The notes under the pieces were generated by a model. That model was not told where the DNA came from, ran no database searches, and saw only the letters and a list, made by a program, of their open reading frames with translations. A stretch of DNA of 64,000 nucleotides, taken from Kangiella sp. GTDB taxonomy: Bacteria; Pseudomonadota; Gammaproteobacteria; Enterobacterales; Kangiellaceae. The stretch's first letter is position 1. The number at the start of each line of letters is the position of its first letter. This document shows, piece after piece, positions 44,327 through 53,105 of this stretch. The translations under genes and the position numbers were made by a program. Location of the stretch: positions 1 to 64,000 of the forward strand of contig JANQSG010000017.1 of assembly GCA_028284185.1 (NCBI GenBank). Direction: 5' to 3'.

Positions 44327-45018
44327 TAATGCTGATTCCAGCGGTAGCCCATACCATAAACCGTATCAATATGATCGAACTTGGCGTCAAGTTGTTGAAA
44401 CTTTTGCCGGATCCGTTTGATATGTGAGGTAATGGTACTATCATCAACCACAGCTTTGACCGCCTGCATCAATTGTTCACGGCTTTTCACATGGCCAGGT
44501 TTGCTTGCCAAAGAGGACACAATCCAAAACTCGGATACAGTTAAATCAACCAGCTGTTCTTTCCACTTTACCGCCAAACGCTCATTATCAATTACCAGCT
44601 TGCCAATAATCTGCTCCTGTTCAGGCTCGGACTGTGATTGTAATAACTCCATCCGTCGAAACAATGCAGAAATTCGGGCCAATAAATGTGGCATACTAAT
44701 ATCTTTAGTCAAATAATCATCTGCTCCCAAGCGCAGACCTGAAATAATGTCAAAGTCACTATCCAATGCCGTTAAAAAAATAATCGGCAAATGACTTGAT
44801 TGCTGCCTGAGTTCCCGACAAATTTCAAAACCTGCTTCAGGCTCATTTCCTAAGCCTATATCCAATAAAACCAGATCAGGCAACCGTCCCCTAAAAGCTT
44901 TCATAGCGGCAGCTTTATCACCATAAATCATTACTTCATAACCCGATTTTTTCAGAGCCATACTATAATTTTGTTGTAAAATCGGTTCATCTTCTACTAG
45001 AGCAATACGCTTTGCCAT
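44326..45018 (-). CDS. OmpR-type response regulator, PdsR-like
   Basis: A 230-residue regulator. The receiver has the phosphorylated aspartate Asp53 (LVLLDIGLG), the acidic pair at residues 10-11 and lysine in DDYLTKDIS. The C-terminal winged helix contains LTVSEFWIVSSLASKPG, KSREQLMQAVKAVVDDSTIT and a final YGMGYRW. The IGLGNEPEAGFEICREL segment and DDSTITSHIKRIRQKF block look much like the response regulator of the proteobacterial dedicated sortase system. No sortase gene is in the window, so the target genes are unknown. Confidence 0.87.
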   Translation of the reverse strand: MAKRIALVEDEPILQQNYSMALKKSGYEVMIYGDKAAAMKAFRGRLPDLVLLDIGLGNEPEAGFEICRELRQQSSHLPIIFLTALDSDFDIISGLRLGADDYLTKDISMPHLLARISALFRRMELLQSQSEPEQEQIIGKLVIDNERLAVKWKEQLVDLTVSEFWIVSSLASKPGHVKSREQLMQAVKAVVDDSTITSHIKRIRQKFQQLDAKFDHIDTVYGMGYRWNQH

Positions 45019-45126
45019 TTAATATTCCTGCCATCAATAATAAAAGCCAGCTTTTAGCGACTTCGGTTGTTAGTCATTGGTCATTTCAGTAAAATACCTC
45101 TTTACCAAGCTCCTCTCAAGGATTCT

Positions 45127-45876
45127 ATGAAAAATTATCAGGCTCCTCAAAATTATCTTAAAGATAAAGTGATTATGGTTACAGGCGCGACCGATGGCAT
45201 CGGCAAAGAAGCTGCATTGAGTTATGCGGAACATGGTGCAACCGTCATTCTACTGGGCAGAAGCACTCATAAATTAGAACAGATATATGATGAGATTGAG
45301 GCTAAAGGCTATCCTCAACCAGCTCTTATTCCGTTAAATTTACAAAATACGGCACCAGAGCAGTATCAGCAGGTGGCTGAAGTGATCGATAAAGAATTCG
45401 GAAAGCTTGATGGTTTGCTGTTAAATGCCAGTGATTTGGGACTATTAAGCCCGATTGAACATTTCGATGAAGAAACCTGGTTTCGAGTGATGCAGGTTAA
45501 TGTTAACGCCACCTTCTTATTGACCAAATATTGTTTGCCCTTACTCAAAAACTCTGCAGCGGCATCAATAGCCTTCACCTCTTCCGGAGTTGGTCGTCAA
45601 GGCAGAGCTTACTGGGGAGCTTATTCGGTCTCTAAATTTGCCACCGAAGGTTTGATGCAGGTGTTAGCAGACGAACTGGAAAAGTCGCCTATCTTAGTTA
45701 ATAGTATAAACCCTGGAGCCACACGAACTAAAATGCGGGCGAATGCTTATCCTGGTGAAGATCCCAATGAACTACCGTCAGCACAGGACATTATGCCTGC
45801 ATACCTATGGCTAATGGACACAGATGCAAATACCAACACGGGCCAAGCAATCAATGCTCGAGATTTTTTAGTTTAA
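45127..45876 (+). CDS. yciK: Short-chain dehydrogenase YciK
   Basis: A 249-residue SDR oxidoreductase. The cofactor motif VTGATDGIGKEAALSYAEHG, the NAS segment (LLNASDLG) and the catalytic Tyr/Lys in YSVSKFATEG are intact. YciK-type members are oxidoreductases of unsettled substrate that lie beside mupP/ubiG or topA in gammaproteobacteria. I use ATG 45127 (start KNYQAPQNYLKDKVIMVTG), which has an AAGGA ribosome-binding site 4 bases upstream, rather than an upstream TTG. Confidence 0.9.
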   Translation: MKNYQAPQNYLKDKVIMVTGATDGIGKEAALSYAEHGATVILLGRSTHKLEQIYDEIEAKGYPQPALIPLNLQNTAPEQYQQVAEVIDKEFGKLDGLLLNASDLGLLSPIEHFDEETWFRVMQVNVNATFLLTKYCLPLLKNSAAASIAFTSSGVGRQGRAYWGAYSVSKFATEGLMQVLADELEKSPILVNSINPGATRTKMRANAYPGEDPNELPSAQDIMPAYLWLMDTDANTNTGQAINARDFLV

Positions 45877-45878
45877 GA

Positions 45879-47381
45879 ATGACACATCTGGAAAATAACT
45901 CATCCTACTATGCGGCCGTAGATTTAGGCTCTAACAGTTTTCATATGGCCATTGCTCAATACGATGGCCAAAGTTTCCAAATTATCGGCAAACTGAAAGA
46001 AAAAGTTCAGTTAGCCAGTGGTCTCAATGCTAAAGATATGCTTTCTAATGAAGCTATGGACAGAGGTTTAAACTGTTTAAAACTTTTTGCCGAAAGGCTC
46101 AATGGCATTCCCAAAGAACATATCAAAATTGTCGCTACCTATACTCTGCGTAAAGCCCAAAATGCAAATAAATTTATTGAACAGGCTGAAGCTATTTTGT
46201 CCGCTCCAATTGAAATTTTACCAGGAACAGAGGAAGCACGCCTGATCTATAATGGGGTATCCCACAATCATCCTGATATTGAAAGAGCACTGGTTATCGA
46301 TATTGGTGGTGGCAGCACCGAAATAATCCTGGGTGATAGATTTGAACATTTATCGTTAGACAGCTTGTCCTTAGGTTGTGTCACTTACCAACGCTATTTT
46401 CCTGACGGTGTCATCAACGAAGAAAATTTTCAAAAAGCGCTACTAAATGCTTCTTTAACCATATCTCCGGTAGAAAATCGTTATATTTCAACCCACTGGC
46501 AACATTGCCTGGGGTCATCTGGCTCGATTGAAGCTATATATAAAGTAATTCAAGGCTTCGGGTTTAAAGACACTACTATCAAACTCGAACATTTACTGTT
46601 CCTTAAAAAACGACTTATCGAAATTGGTTCTGTTGATAATATTCAACTTGAAGGGCTATCTAATAGTAGGGTGAATACCTTCACCACTGGACTGGTCATT
46701 TTATTGGCATTATTTCAAGAGCTGAAAATTCCGAAAGTTTATATCTCAAATGCTTCGCTAAGAGAAGGCATTTTGTTAGAGCTGGCAGACGAGTTGCAAG
46801 GTAATGACAATAGAAATCAAACCGTAACCAGCTTAATCCAGCGTTTTAATATTGATCAAAAATATGCACAGGAAATAAAAGATACTGCACAAATCATTTT
46901 TAATGAAGTCAGTGATATGTGGGGAATATATGATCCTCATTATAAAAACCTATTGGATTGGGCCTGCTTGTTACACGAAATAGGACTATCGATTAGCTTT
47001 TCAAAAATGCACTACCACAGTGCACATATTATTCAGTATGCCGATATGCCAGGTTTTAGTCTACAAACACAAACCTCATTATCCACTATCATTCTTGCAC
47101 AAAATAAAAAGTTTTATCCGGACAAATTTGAAAATAAATATGAACCGAAACAGGCTTTACTGGCACTCGCCCAGATTTTACGCTTGGCTAAACTGTTTAA
47201 TATTAAAAGGGACGGTACCGATATTTCTGCTTTAGAATTTGAAGCCCAATGCGATAATGAACTTTTAATCAAGCTTCCGCAAAATTGGTCAAACGAACAC
47301 CAGTTGATTATTTTTGAGCTTGAAAAAGAAAAAGCTTATCTGAACTATCATGACATAAACCTAAACTGGCAATTTAAATAA
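45879..47381 (+). CDS. ppx: Exopolyphosphatase (Ppx/GppA family)
   Basis: Ppx releases phosphate from polyphosphate. The 500-residue protein has the ASKHA-fold phosphate-binding segments AAVDLGSNSFHMAIAQ (about residues 12-27) and VIDIGGGSTEIILG, plus the catalytic glutamate of LPGTEEARLIYNGV. The C-terminal part carries an HD-like helical domain (LLHEIGLSISFSKMHYHSA). I use ATG 45879, 2 bases past the yciK stop; an upstream start would overlap yciK by 70 bases. The gene converges on ppk, which makes the polymer, so the pair forms a polyphosphate module. Confidence 0.93.
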   Translation: MTHLENNSSYYAAVDLGSNSFHMAIAQYDGQSFQIIGKLKEKVQLASGLNAKDMLSNEAMDRGLNCLKLFAERLNGIPKEHIKIVATYTLRKAQNANKFIEQAEAILSAPIEILPGTEEARLIYNGVSHNHPDIERALVIDIGGGSTEIILGDRFEHLSLDSLSLGCVTYQRYFPDGVINEENFQKALLNASLTISPVENRYISTHWQHCLGSSGSIEAIYKVIQGFGFKDTTIKLEHLLFLKKRLIEIGSVDNIQLEGLSNSRVNTFTTGLVILLALFQELKIPKVYISNASLREGILLELADELQGNDNRNQTVTSLIQRFNIDQKYAQEIKDTAQIIFNEVSDMWGIYDPHYKNLLDWACLLHEIGLSISFSKMHYHSAHIIQYADMPGFSLQTQTSLSTIILAQNKKFYPDKFENKYEPKQALLALAQILRLAKLFNIKRDGTDISALEFEAQCDNELLIKLPQNWSNEHQLIIFELEKEKAYLNYHDINLNWQFK

Positions 47382-47394
47382 TTGATTTAGATAA

Positions 47395-49512
47395 CTATAA
47401 CGACAACTCTGCCAATAATCTGTCCTGAACTTTTAGTTCCTCTCCAGTTGCTTCAATATCATAAAGGCCATTGTTTTTAAGGCGCCAGTTTTGCTTGTGT
47501 GGTTCCAGCATTAGTCTTAAATCATTAACAACCTTTTGCTTTGCTGCTGGCTCCTGAATTGGAAAAGCCACTTCCACTCTGCGATATAAATTTCGTTCCA
47601 TAATATCTGCAGATGAAGCGTAAAGAATAGAGTCACCGTCATTATTAAAATAATAAATACGCGAATGTTCTAAAAATCGGCCTATTACAGAAGTCACCTG
47701 AATATTATCAGAAACATCAGGAATATCCGGTTTTAAACAACAAATACCTCGAACCAATAACTTAACCTGAACACCGGCTATAGATGCTTCAAATAGTTTT
47801 TTAATTAGTGCCGGATCAGTCAAAGAATTAATTTTGAAAATAATTTCTGCCGCTTCTCCTGATTTGGCCAGAGCTATTTCATTATCAATATTCTGTATTA
47901 ATTTTTTGTGTAAACTAAAAGGCGCATTCCATAATTTATTCAACTTATAAAGTTTTCCCATACCAGTTAATTGTTGAAATACTTTATGCACATCTTCACT
48001 GATTTCTTTATCCGCGGTTAATAGGCTATAGTCGGTATAAATTCGAGCATTACGCTCATGGTAATTTCCTGTACCCAAATGAGCAAAACGAGTCAATTTC
48101 TTTTTATAACGGCGCACCACCAGACTCATTTTGGCATGGGTTTTATACCCCACTACCCCATAAACCACCAGCACTCCAGCTTCCTGTAATTTTTGTGCCA
48201 GCTCAATATTATCTTCTTCATCAAAGCGAGCCCGTAACTCAATAACGGCCGTGACTTCTTTGCCAGCATGAGCAGCATCGATCAAAGCTTCTACAATAGG
48301 GGAATCACTGCCGGTTCGATACAGCGTCTGTTTAATTGCCAAAACATCCGGATCGTAAGCCGCCTGTTTAACAAATTCGATAACCGGCATAAAACTTTCA
48401 TAAGGATGATGCAGCAGAATATCCTTTTCCTGCAACACTTCTAAAATTGGGCGGCCCAACTGCAAATCCTTAGGCATCATAGGCGTAAAGCCAATAAATT
48501 TTAAATCATCACGCTCTACCAGATCAGGTAAAGACATTAGACGATTAAGATTTACTGGACCATCAACCAAATACAGTTCATCACTGGTTAAATTACATTT
48601 TTGCAGCAAGAAATTTACCAGTTTATTAGGGCAGGTTTTCTCAACTTCTAAGCGTACTGCAGCCCCAAAGTTTCTCGATTGCAATTCACGCTTTAAAGCA
48701 CTGGCCAAATCCTCAATATCCTGTTCATTGACCCATAAGTCACTATCGCGCGTTAACCGAAATTGATAACAACCACTAATTTCCATTCCTGGAAATAGAT
48801 CTTTAGCAAACTCTGACACAATGTTTGAAAGATAAACGAATTCATAACCATTGATTTCAGATAACTCTGAAGGTATCTCAATAATTCGAGGCAATGAACG
48901 TGGCATATGCAAAATCGCATATTCCAAGTCGCGGCCAAATGCGTCATTACCATGCAGATGAACTAAAAAGTGCAGCGACTTATTCACCAGGCGTGGAAAA
49001 GGATGTGCCAGATCCAAACTGATTGGAGTGATTACCGGGGTAACTTGTTGCTTAAAATACTTTTTAAGCCAGCTACGCTGCTCTTCTGTCCAGTTGTCTG
49101 AAGTTCTGAAATGAATATTTTCCTGCTCTAATTTTGGCAATAATTCTTCATTTAAAATTCGATACTGTTCCTGAACTAACAGGTGTGCGAAATCACGAAT
49201 GTTATTCAAGGTCTGTTCAGGAGATTCACCATTCAAACTCGGCTTGGTATCACCACGTTCAATTCTATGTCTCAGTCCAGCAACACGAACTTCAAAGAAT
49301 TCATCAAGATTATTACTACAAATACAAGCAAAGCGAATTCTTTCAAGTAACGGAATGGTTTCATCAAGCGCCTGCTGCAAGACACGCCAATTAAAACGCA
49401 GCAAGCTTATTTCACGTTCAAAATAATAATCCTGATTATCCAAATCAACAGTCTCAACCATTTCTGATTGCTCTGTTTTTAACTCAACAATATTATTTTT
49501 TTCTGCCGGCAT
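47395..49512 (-). CDS. ppk: Polyphosphate kinase Ppk1
   Basis: Ppk1 makes polyphosphate from ATP at the inner membrane. The 705-residue protein has the N-terminal domain (YFEREISLLRFNWRVLQQAL), the head domain, and two phospholipase-D-like catalytic domains. The phosphorylated histidine lies in THAKMSLVVRR (about residue 443), and the second in LEHSRIYYFNNDG. YHERNARIYTDYSLLTA follows. The gene is convergent with ppx, 13 bases apart at the stops, unlike E. coli where ppk and ppx are in one operon. Confidence 0.97.
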   Translation of the reverse strand: MPAEKNNIVELKTEQSEMVETVDLDNQDYYFEREISLLRFNWRVLQQALDETIPLLERIRFACICSNNLDEFFEVRVAGLRHRIERGDTKPSLNGESPEQTLNNIRDFAHLLVQEQYRILNEELLPKLEQENIHFRTSDNWTEEQRSWLKKYFKQQVTPVITPISLDLAHPFPRLVNKSLHFLVHLHGNDAFGRDLEYAILHMPRSLPRIIEIPSELSEINGYEFVYLSNIVSEFAKDLFPGMEISGCYQFRLTRDSDLWVNEQDIEDLASALKRELQSRNFGAAVRLEVEKTCPNKLVNFLLQKCNLTSDELYLVDGPVNLNRLMSLPDLVERDDLKFIGFTPMMPKDLQLGRPILEVLQEKDILLHHPYESFMPVIEFVKQAAYDPDVLAIKQTLYRTGSDSPIVEALIDAAHAGKEVTAVIELRARFDEEDNIELAQKLQEAGVLVVYGVVGYKTHAKMSLVVRRYKKKLTRFAHLGTGNYHERNARIYTDYSLLTADKEISEDVHKVFQQLTGMGKLYKLNKLWNAPFSLHKKLIQNIDNEIALAKSGEAAEIIFKINSLTDPALIKKLFEASIAGVQVKLLVRGICCLKPDIPDVSDNIQVTSVIGRFLEHSRIYYFNNDGDSILYASSADIMERNLYRRVEVAFPIQEPAAKQKVVNDLRLMLEPHKQNWRLKNNGLYDIEATGEELKVQDRLLAELSL

Positions 49513-49584
49513 AATTTTGTTTACAACTTTCTTACCTTGATACCACTATACCTTATTTGAATAACAAGCGATGTGACAATTACT

Positions 49585-50391
49585 TTACTTTTTCTTCCAT
49601 TGAAACTTCTTTTTATGGCTTTTTGCTGCTTTTGGTCGCTCTTTTCTAGGAGTAACCTGCAACTTTACCAGATTAGCCAAATCCTTAATCGAGTTTTCAC
49701 TCAAATCAACCCAGGAACCCCGATTTAAGTTATGAGGCAATTCAACCGGGCCATATTTAACCCGAATCAATCGCGACACTTCAACACCCTGTGACTGCCA
49801 TAATTTTCGCACTTCACGATTTTTACCTTCAGCTAAACTAACTTCATACCAGTGATTTGAGCCCTCTCCACCTTTATCCATTATGGAATCAAAGTGACAT
49901 AATTCACCATCAATTAAAACACCACTTTTTAAGTTTTTAAGCATATCACTGGTCACTTCACCAAATACCCTGACCGCATAGTTACGCTCTACCTGATAAG
50001 AGGGATGCATCAAACGGTGCGCTAACTCGCCATTATTAGTAAACAGTAATAAACCCGTAGTATTAATATCCAGGCGTCCGATACTAATCCAGCGCCCAAA
50101 CCTGGTTTTAGGCAAACGATCAAAAACCGTTGCGCGACCTTGAGGATCTTTGGCCGTAGATACCTCATCCAGCGGCTTATGATAGGCTAAAACCCGAGTA
50201 TAAATTTCCTCTGCTGACTTAAGGGTAATGATATTGCCATCGACTCGAATCGTATCATTGACCGTAGCCCTGTCACCTAATGAGGCAATTGAACCATTAA
50301 CACTAACACGCCCGGCAGCAATCCACTTTTCAATTTCGCGCCTGGAACCCAAACCTGCGTTGGCCAGTATTTTTTGCAGTTTTTCAGACAT
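49585..50391 (-). CDS. rluB: 23S rRNA pseudouridine synthase RluB-like
   Basis: A 268-residue RsuA-family synthase. The N-terminal S4 RNA-binding domain is EKLQKILANAGLGSRREIEKW in part. The catalytic aspartate lies in the GRLDINTTGLLLFTN motif (about residue 103). GKNREVRKLWQSQG is the second family segment, and the C-terminal tail is lysine-rich (KKKFQWKKK). RluB modifies U2605 of E. coli 23S rRNA. I assign RluB by length, tail and linkage to scpA-scpB. I start at the ATG at 50391, since an upstream TTG adds only six residues. Confidence 0.9.
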   Translation of the reverse strand: MSEKLQKILANAGLGSRREIEKWIAAGRVSVNGSIASLGDRATVNDTIRVDGNIITLKSAEEIYTRVLAYHKPLDEVSTAKDPQGRATVFDRLPKTRFGRWISIGRLDINTTGLLLFTNNGELAHRLMHPSYQVERNYAVRVFGEVTSDMLKNLKSGVLIDGELCHFDSIMDKGGEGSNHWYEVSLAEGKNREVRKLWQSQGVEVSRLIRVKYGPVELPHNLNRGSWVDLSENSIKDLANLVKLQVTPRKERPKAAKSHKKKFQWKKK

Positions 50392-50452
50392 TGGATTTAT
50401 TTTTAACAAACAGAAATTTCATTGTAATTCTTTAGCTATATAAGGTACAGAT

Positions 50453-50476
50453 AAAAAAAGGAGCTTAAAGCTCCTT
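50453..50476 (-). terminator. Terminator after the coiled-coil protein gene
   Basis: On the minus strand AAGGAGC and GCTCCTT arms flank a TTTAA-type loop and are followed by a run of seven T residues, about 22 bases past the stop codon. Confidence 0.88.
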
Positions 50477-50497
50477 CACATCATAAAGTAAAATCTT

Positions 50498-51073
50498 TTA
50501 GGCAAATTGTCTGACTTCTACCAACTTTGGTGTTACTGGTTTTTCTATAAAGTTATCTCTTAACTTGATAAATTCATTACGATAAAAATCACGCTCTTCT
50601 CGTAAATTATCATTACTTTTCTGTACAATATCTAAACTATGACTAACTTTTTTGTAAGACGATTCAACACGTTCAAACTCTTCCATTTTTTCATTCAAAG
50701 CCACTTCATGCTTTAGATCAATCTCAGCGATTTGTTGTTCTAACTCGGTTTTAGTCTGCTTGAGTTGCTTTAAATCATTAATCAGTTTCTGGCTAGAACG
50801 ATAGGAATCCGCCAGTTTTTCACTATGGGAGTTGTTAACTTTCGAGATTTTATTGATCTGTTCCAGCTGACGTTGATTGGTTTGGGTTAAATCCTTATTC
50901 AAGGTTTTAACCATTGCTAATTGATTGATGGTTTTGCCAATCATTACTTCCTGCTCATTAATCTTGTCATAAAGCGACTTGATATAACTAGTTCGAAGCT
51001 TGATAAATAAAAGACCAAAGGCCAAAAGACCCACTGCGGCGATTGAATAAATTAAAATTGTATTGTCTGCCAT
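50498..51073 (-). CDS. Membrane-anchored coiled-coil protein between scpB and rluB
   Basis: A 191-residue protein with an N-terminal membrane helix (about residues 6-25, ILIYSIAAVGLLAFGLLFIK) followed by a long heptad-rich, charged region (about residues 30-165). It ends with a short neutral tail. I recognise no family. AGGAG lies 6 bases before the ATG at 51073 (3 before a GTG at 51076), so I chose the ATG. It lies between scpB and rluB, which are normally adjacent, and has its own terminator. The topology with the coil inside the cell suggests a structural or scaffolding role, but that is inference. Confidence 0.75.
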   Translation of the reverse strand: MADNTILIYSIAAVGLLAFGLLFIKLRTSYIKSLYDKINEQEVMIGKTINQLAMVKTLNKDLTQTNQRQLEQINKISKVNNSHSEKLADSYRSSQKLINDLKQLKQTKTELEQQIAEIDLKHEVALNEKMEEFERVESSYKKVSHSLDIVQKSNDNLREERDFYRNEFIKLRDNFIEKPVTPKLVEVRQFA

Positions 51074-51265
51074 CACAAACTCCTAAACTGTCTTTACTTG
51101 GTCCGACCACATTAACAAAAAATGTGATGTGGTTCAAATTTTGAAATTTAAAACAATGTAAAACCAAACTAGCTACTATAAATCAACAAGTTAGGGTGGG
51201 AATTAATGGTTAAATGAGATTGAGTGACAATTTTTGTCGGTAATATGGTGTTGCTTCTAAAGTTT

Positions 51266-52003
51266 TTAAGATTGCTCTGCACTGCGTAGAGCAATCTCTT
51301 GTTCCAGATCCTGCTGCTCTTCATTGTAATCTTCCCCACCAAGATCCGTCTCTTCTCCATCTTCAGAGTTTGCTGTTAATTGCTCAGATGCCTGTTCAGG
51401 ATTATCTGATGCGGTGCCTGATGACTCTGCGATATCTGATTCGGCTTGATCGAATTTCAATTCAGGGTTGAGATTATCCAAATCCTGAATTTCAGCTAAA
51501 GACGGCAATTCATCCAGGCTTTTTAAAGCAAAATAATCCAAAAATTGTTTGGTAGTGGCATACAACGCAGGTTTACCAGGTACATCCCGATGCCCCACTA
51601 CCCGAACCCATTCACGCTCAAGCAGGGTTTTCATAATGCTGGAACTAACGCTAACCCCCCGCACCTGTTCCACATCACTACGTGTCGCTGGCTGGCGGTA
51701 GGCTATCAAGGATAAAGTCTCCAACAAAGCCCGTGAATAACGCGCTGGACGTTCCTCCCATAAACGTGCAATCCATTCGGCGTAATCCTGACGTGCCTGA
51801 TAACGATAACCCGTAGAAACCTCCACCAGCTCGATACCTCTGCCTTTTGCTTCCTGCTGCAAAGTTTCAATGGCCATTTTAATATCAGCGAGTTTAACTT
51901 TTTCGTCCTCTGCAAAAAGACTTAAAATTCGCTCTTTATTTAGACTTGAGCCAGCAGCTAATAACGCCGCTTCGATAATTCTGACTATTTTCTCTAATTG
52001 CAT
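51266..52003 (-). CDS. scpB: Chromosome segregation protein ScpB
   Basis: ScpB is a kleisin-binding subunit of the SMC-ScpAB condensin. Residues 1-170 or so form the two winged-helix domains: IVRIIEAALLAAGSSLNKER at the start, GYRYQARQDYAEWIARLW and LSLIAYRQPATRSDVEQVRG in the middle, and GHRDVPGKPALYATT next. The last about 75 residues are very acidic and probably disordered. The gene follows scpA by 20 bases. No smc gene is in the window. SMC-ScpAB in a gammaproteobacterium points away from Enterobacteria, which use MukBEF. Confidence 0.95.
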   Translation of the reverse strand: MQLEKIVRIIEAALLAAGSSLNKERILSLFAEDEKVKLADIKMAIETLQQEAKGRGIELVEVSTGYRYQARQDYAEWIARLWEERPARYSRALLETLSLIAYRQPATRSDVEQVRGVSVSSSIMKTLLEREWVRVVGHRDVPGKPALYATTKQFLDYFALKSLDELPSLAEIQDLDNLNPELKFDQAESDIAESSGTASDNPEQASEQLTANSEDGEETDLGGEDYNEEQQDLEQEIALRSAEQS

Positions 52004-52023
52004 CTTAATCGTTATTGTTAGGT

Positions 52024-52950
52024 TTATTCATCATCAATAGAACTAATTTCCGGCAAATGTTCAGAATCAATAACACCTGATTCATCAACCTTAGCTCTGA
52101 CATGGATAGGGCCATAGGATTCGGTTTGTATTAACTCCAAGAGTGATTCTTTGGCCAGTTCCATAATGGCCAAAAAGGTCACCACGACCCCCATGCGCCC
52201 CTCTTCCGGTGTAAATAACTGGCTGAAATCGCAGAAACTTTGTGCAGACAGTCGCTCCAAGACCTTACCCATTTTCTCACGAACGGATAAAGCTTCAAAC
52301 GAAATTTGGTGACTCGAGAACATTTCCGCACGCTTTAAGACATCCCTCAGTGCCAATAAAATTTCTTTCATATCCACTTCAGGATCCGGCTTGATAATCC
52401 GCAGCTCCGGCTTTTTCGCGCTCACCGCAAACAGATCGCGCCCCATACGCGGAATCTCATCCAGCTCTTCCGCCGCTTTCTTAAACTGCTCATATTCCTG
52501 CAAACGACGGATCAAATCGGCTCTTGGATCTTCATCCTCTTCATCATCGATTTTGGGTTTTGGTAGCAATACGCGACTTTTTATTTCCGCCAGCATCGCC
52601 GCCATCACCAGATATTCTGCTGCCAGCTCCAAATGTAAAGCCTTCATTAGCTCCACATACTCCATATATTGCTCAGTAATATGAGCCAACGGAATATCCA
52701 GAATGTCCACATTCTGGCGCTTAATCAGATACAACAACAAATCCAGTGGCCCCTCGAAAGCTTCCAAAAAAACTTCCAAAGCCTCTGGCGGGATATAAAG
52801 ATCTTCAGGAAACTTTTCCAATTGCGCACCAGCCACCAAGTGAAATGGCATTTCCTCCTGAACGGCCTGCGAATCGGCAACCACAGCAACACCCGCCGCT
52901 TCGACTTCAGTAGGATTCATATCTTGGCTGTCAGGAGTTTCGTTATTCAT
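52024..52950 (-). CDS. scpA: Chromosome segregation protein ScpA (kleisin)
   Basis: ScpA is the kleisin that bridges SMC heads. The 308 residues begin with a nonconserved acidic part, followed by the family core starting EAFEGPLDLLLYLIKRQNVDILDIP (read in two parts) and EYLVMAAMLAEIKSRVLLP. The C-terminal winged helix contains RMGVVVTFLAIMELAKESLLEL. It is upstream of scpB in the usual order. A large palindromic repeat (52981-53105) lies between it and trpS. Confidence 0.94.
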   Translation of the reverse strand: MNNETPDSQDMNPTEVEAAGVAVVADSQAVQEEMPFHLVAGAQLEKFPEDLYIPPEALEVFLEAFEGPLDLLLYLIKRQNVDILDIPLAHITEQYMEYVELMKALHLELAAEYLVMAAMLAEIKSRVLLPKPKIDDEEDEDPRADLIRRLQEYEQFKKAAEELDEIPRMGRDLFAVSAKKPELRIIKPDPEVDMKEILLALRDVLKRAEMFSSHQISFEALSVREKMGKVLERLSAQSFCDFSQLFTPEEGRMGVVVTFLAIMELAKESLLELIQTESYGPIHVRAKVDESGVIDSEHLPEISSIDDE

Positions 52951-52980
52951 TAATATTCTTAATTAAAAATTTTCACTTTA

Positions 52981-53105
52981 AAGTAGCTTACGAAAAGTTC
53001 AAGAGCAAGGCATAAACCTTTGAAAAAGCGGAGCTTACCTAATAGGGTAAGTGAGCATTTTGATAAGGTTTATAACACAGCTATTGGACTTTACAGTAGC
53101 TACTT
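52981..53105. repeat. About 120-bp imperfect hairpin element, copy B
   Basis: The left arm (AAGTAGCTTACGAAAAGTTC, then CATAAACC) pairs with the right arm (GGTTTATAAC, then GGACTTTACAGTAGCTACTT). The centre is GCGGAGCTTACCTAATAGGG followed by TAAGTGAGCAT. It shares with copy A (20511-20632) the blocks GAAAAG, GCGGAG, TTACCTAA, AGG, GAGCAT and CTTTACAG. The last six bases supply the final lysine codon and stop codon of trpS. Confidence 0.88.

Noticed and set aside
45807-45878. N-terminal extension of ppx into yciK
   Set aside because: It would overlap yciK by 70 bases, and the ATG 2 bases past the yciK stop gives the normal start.
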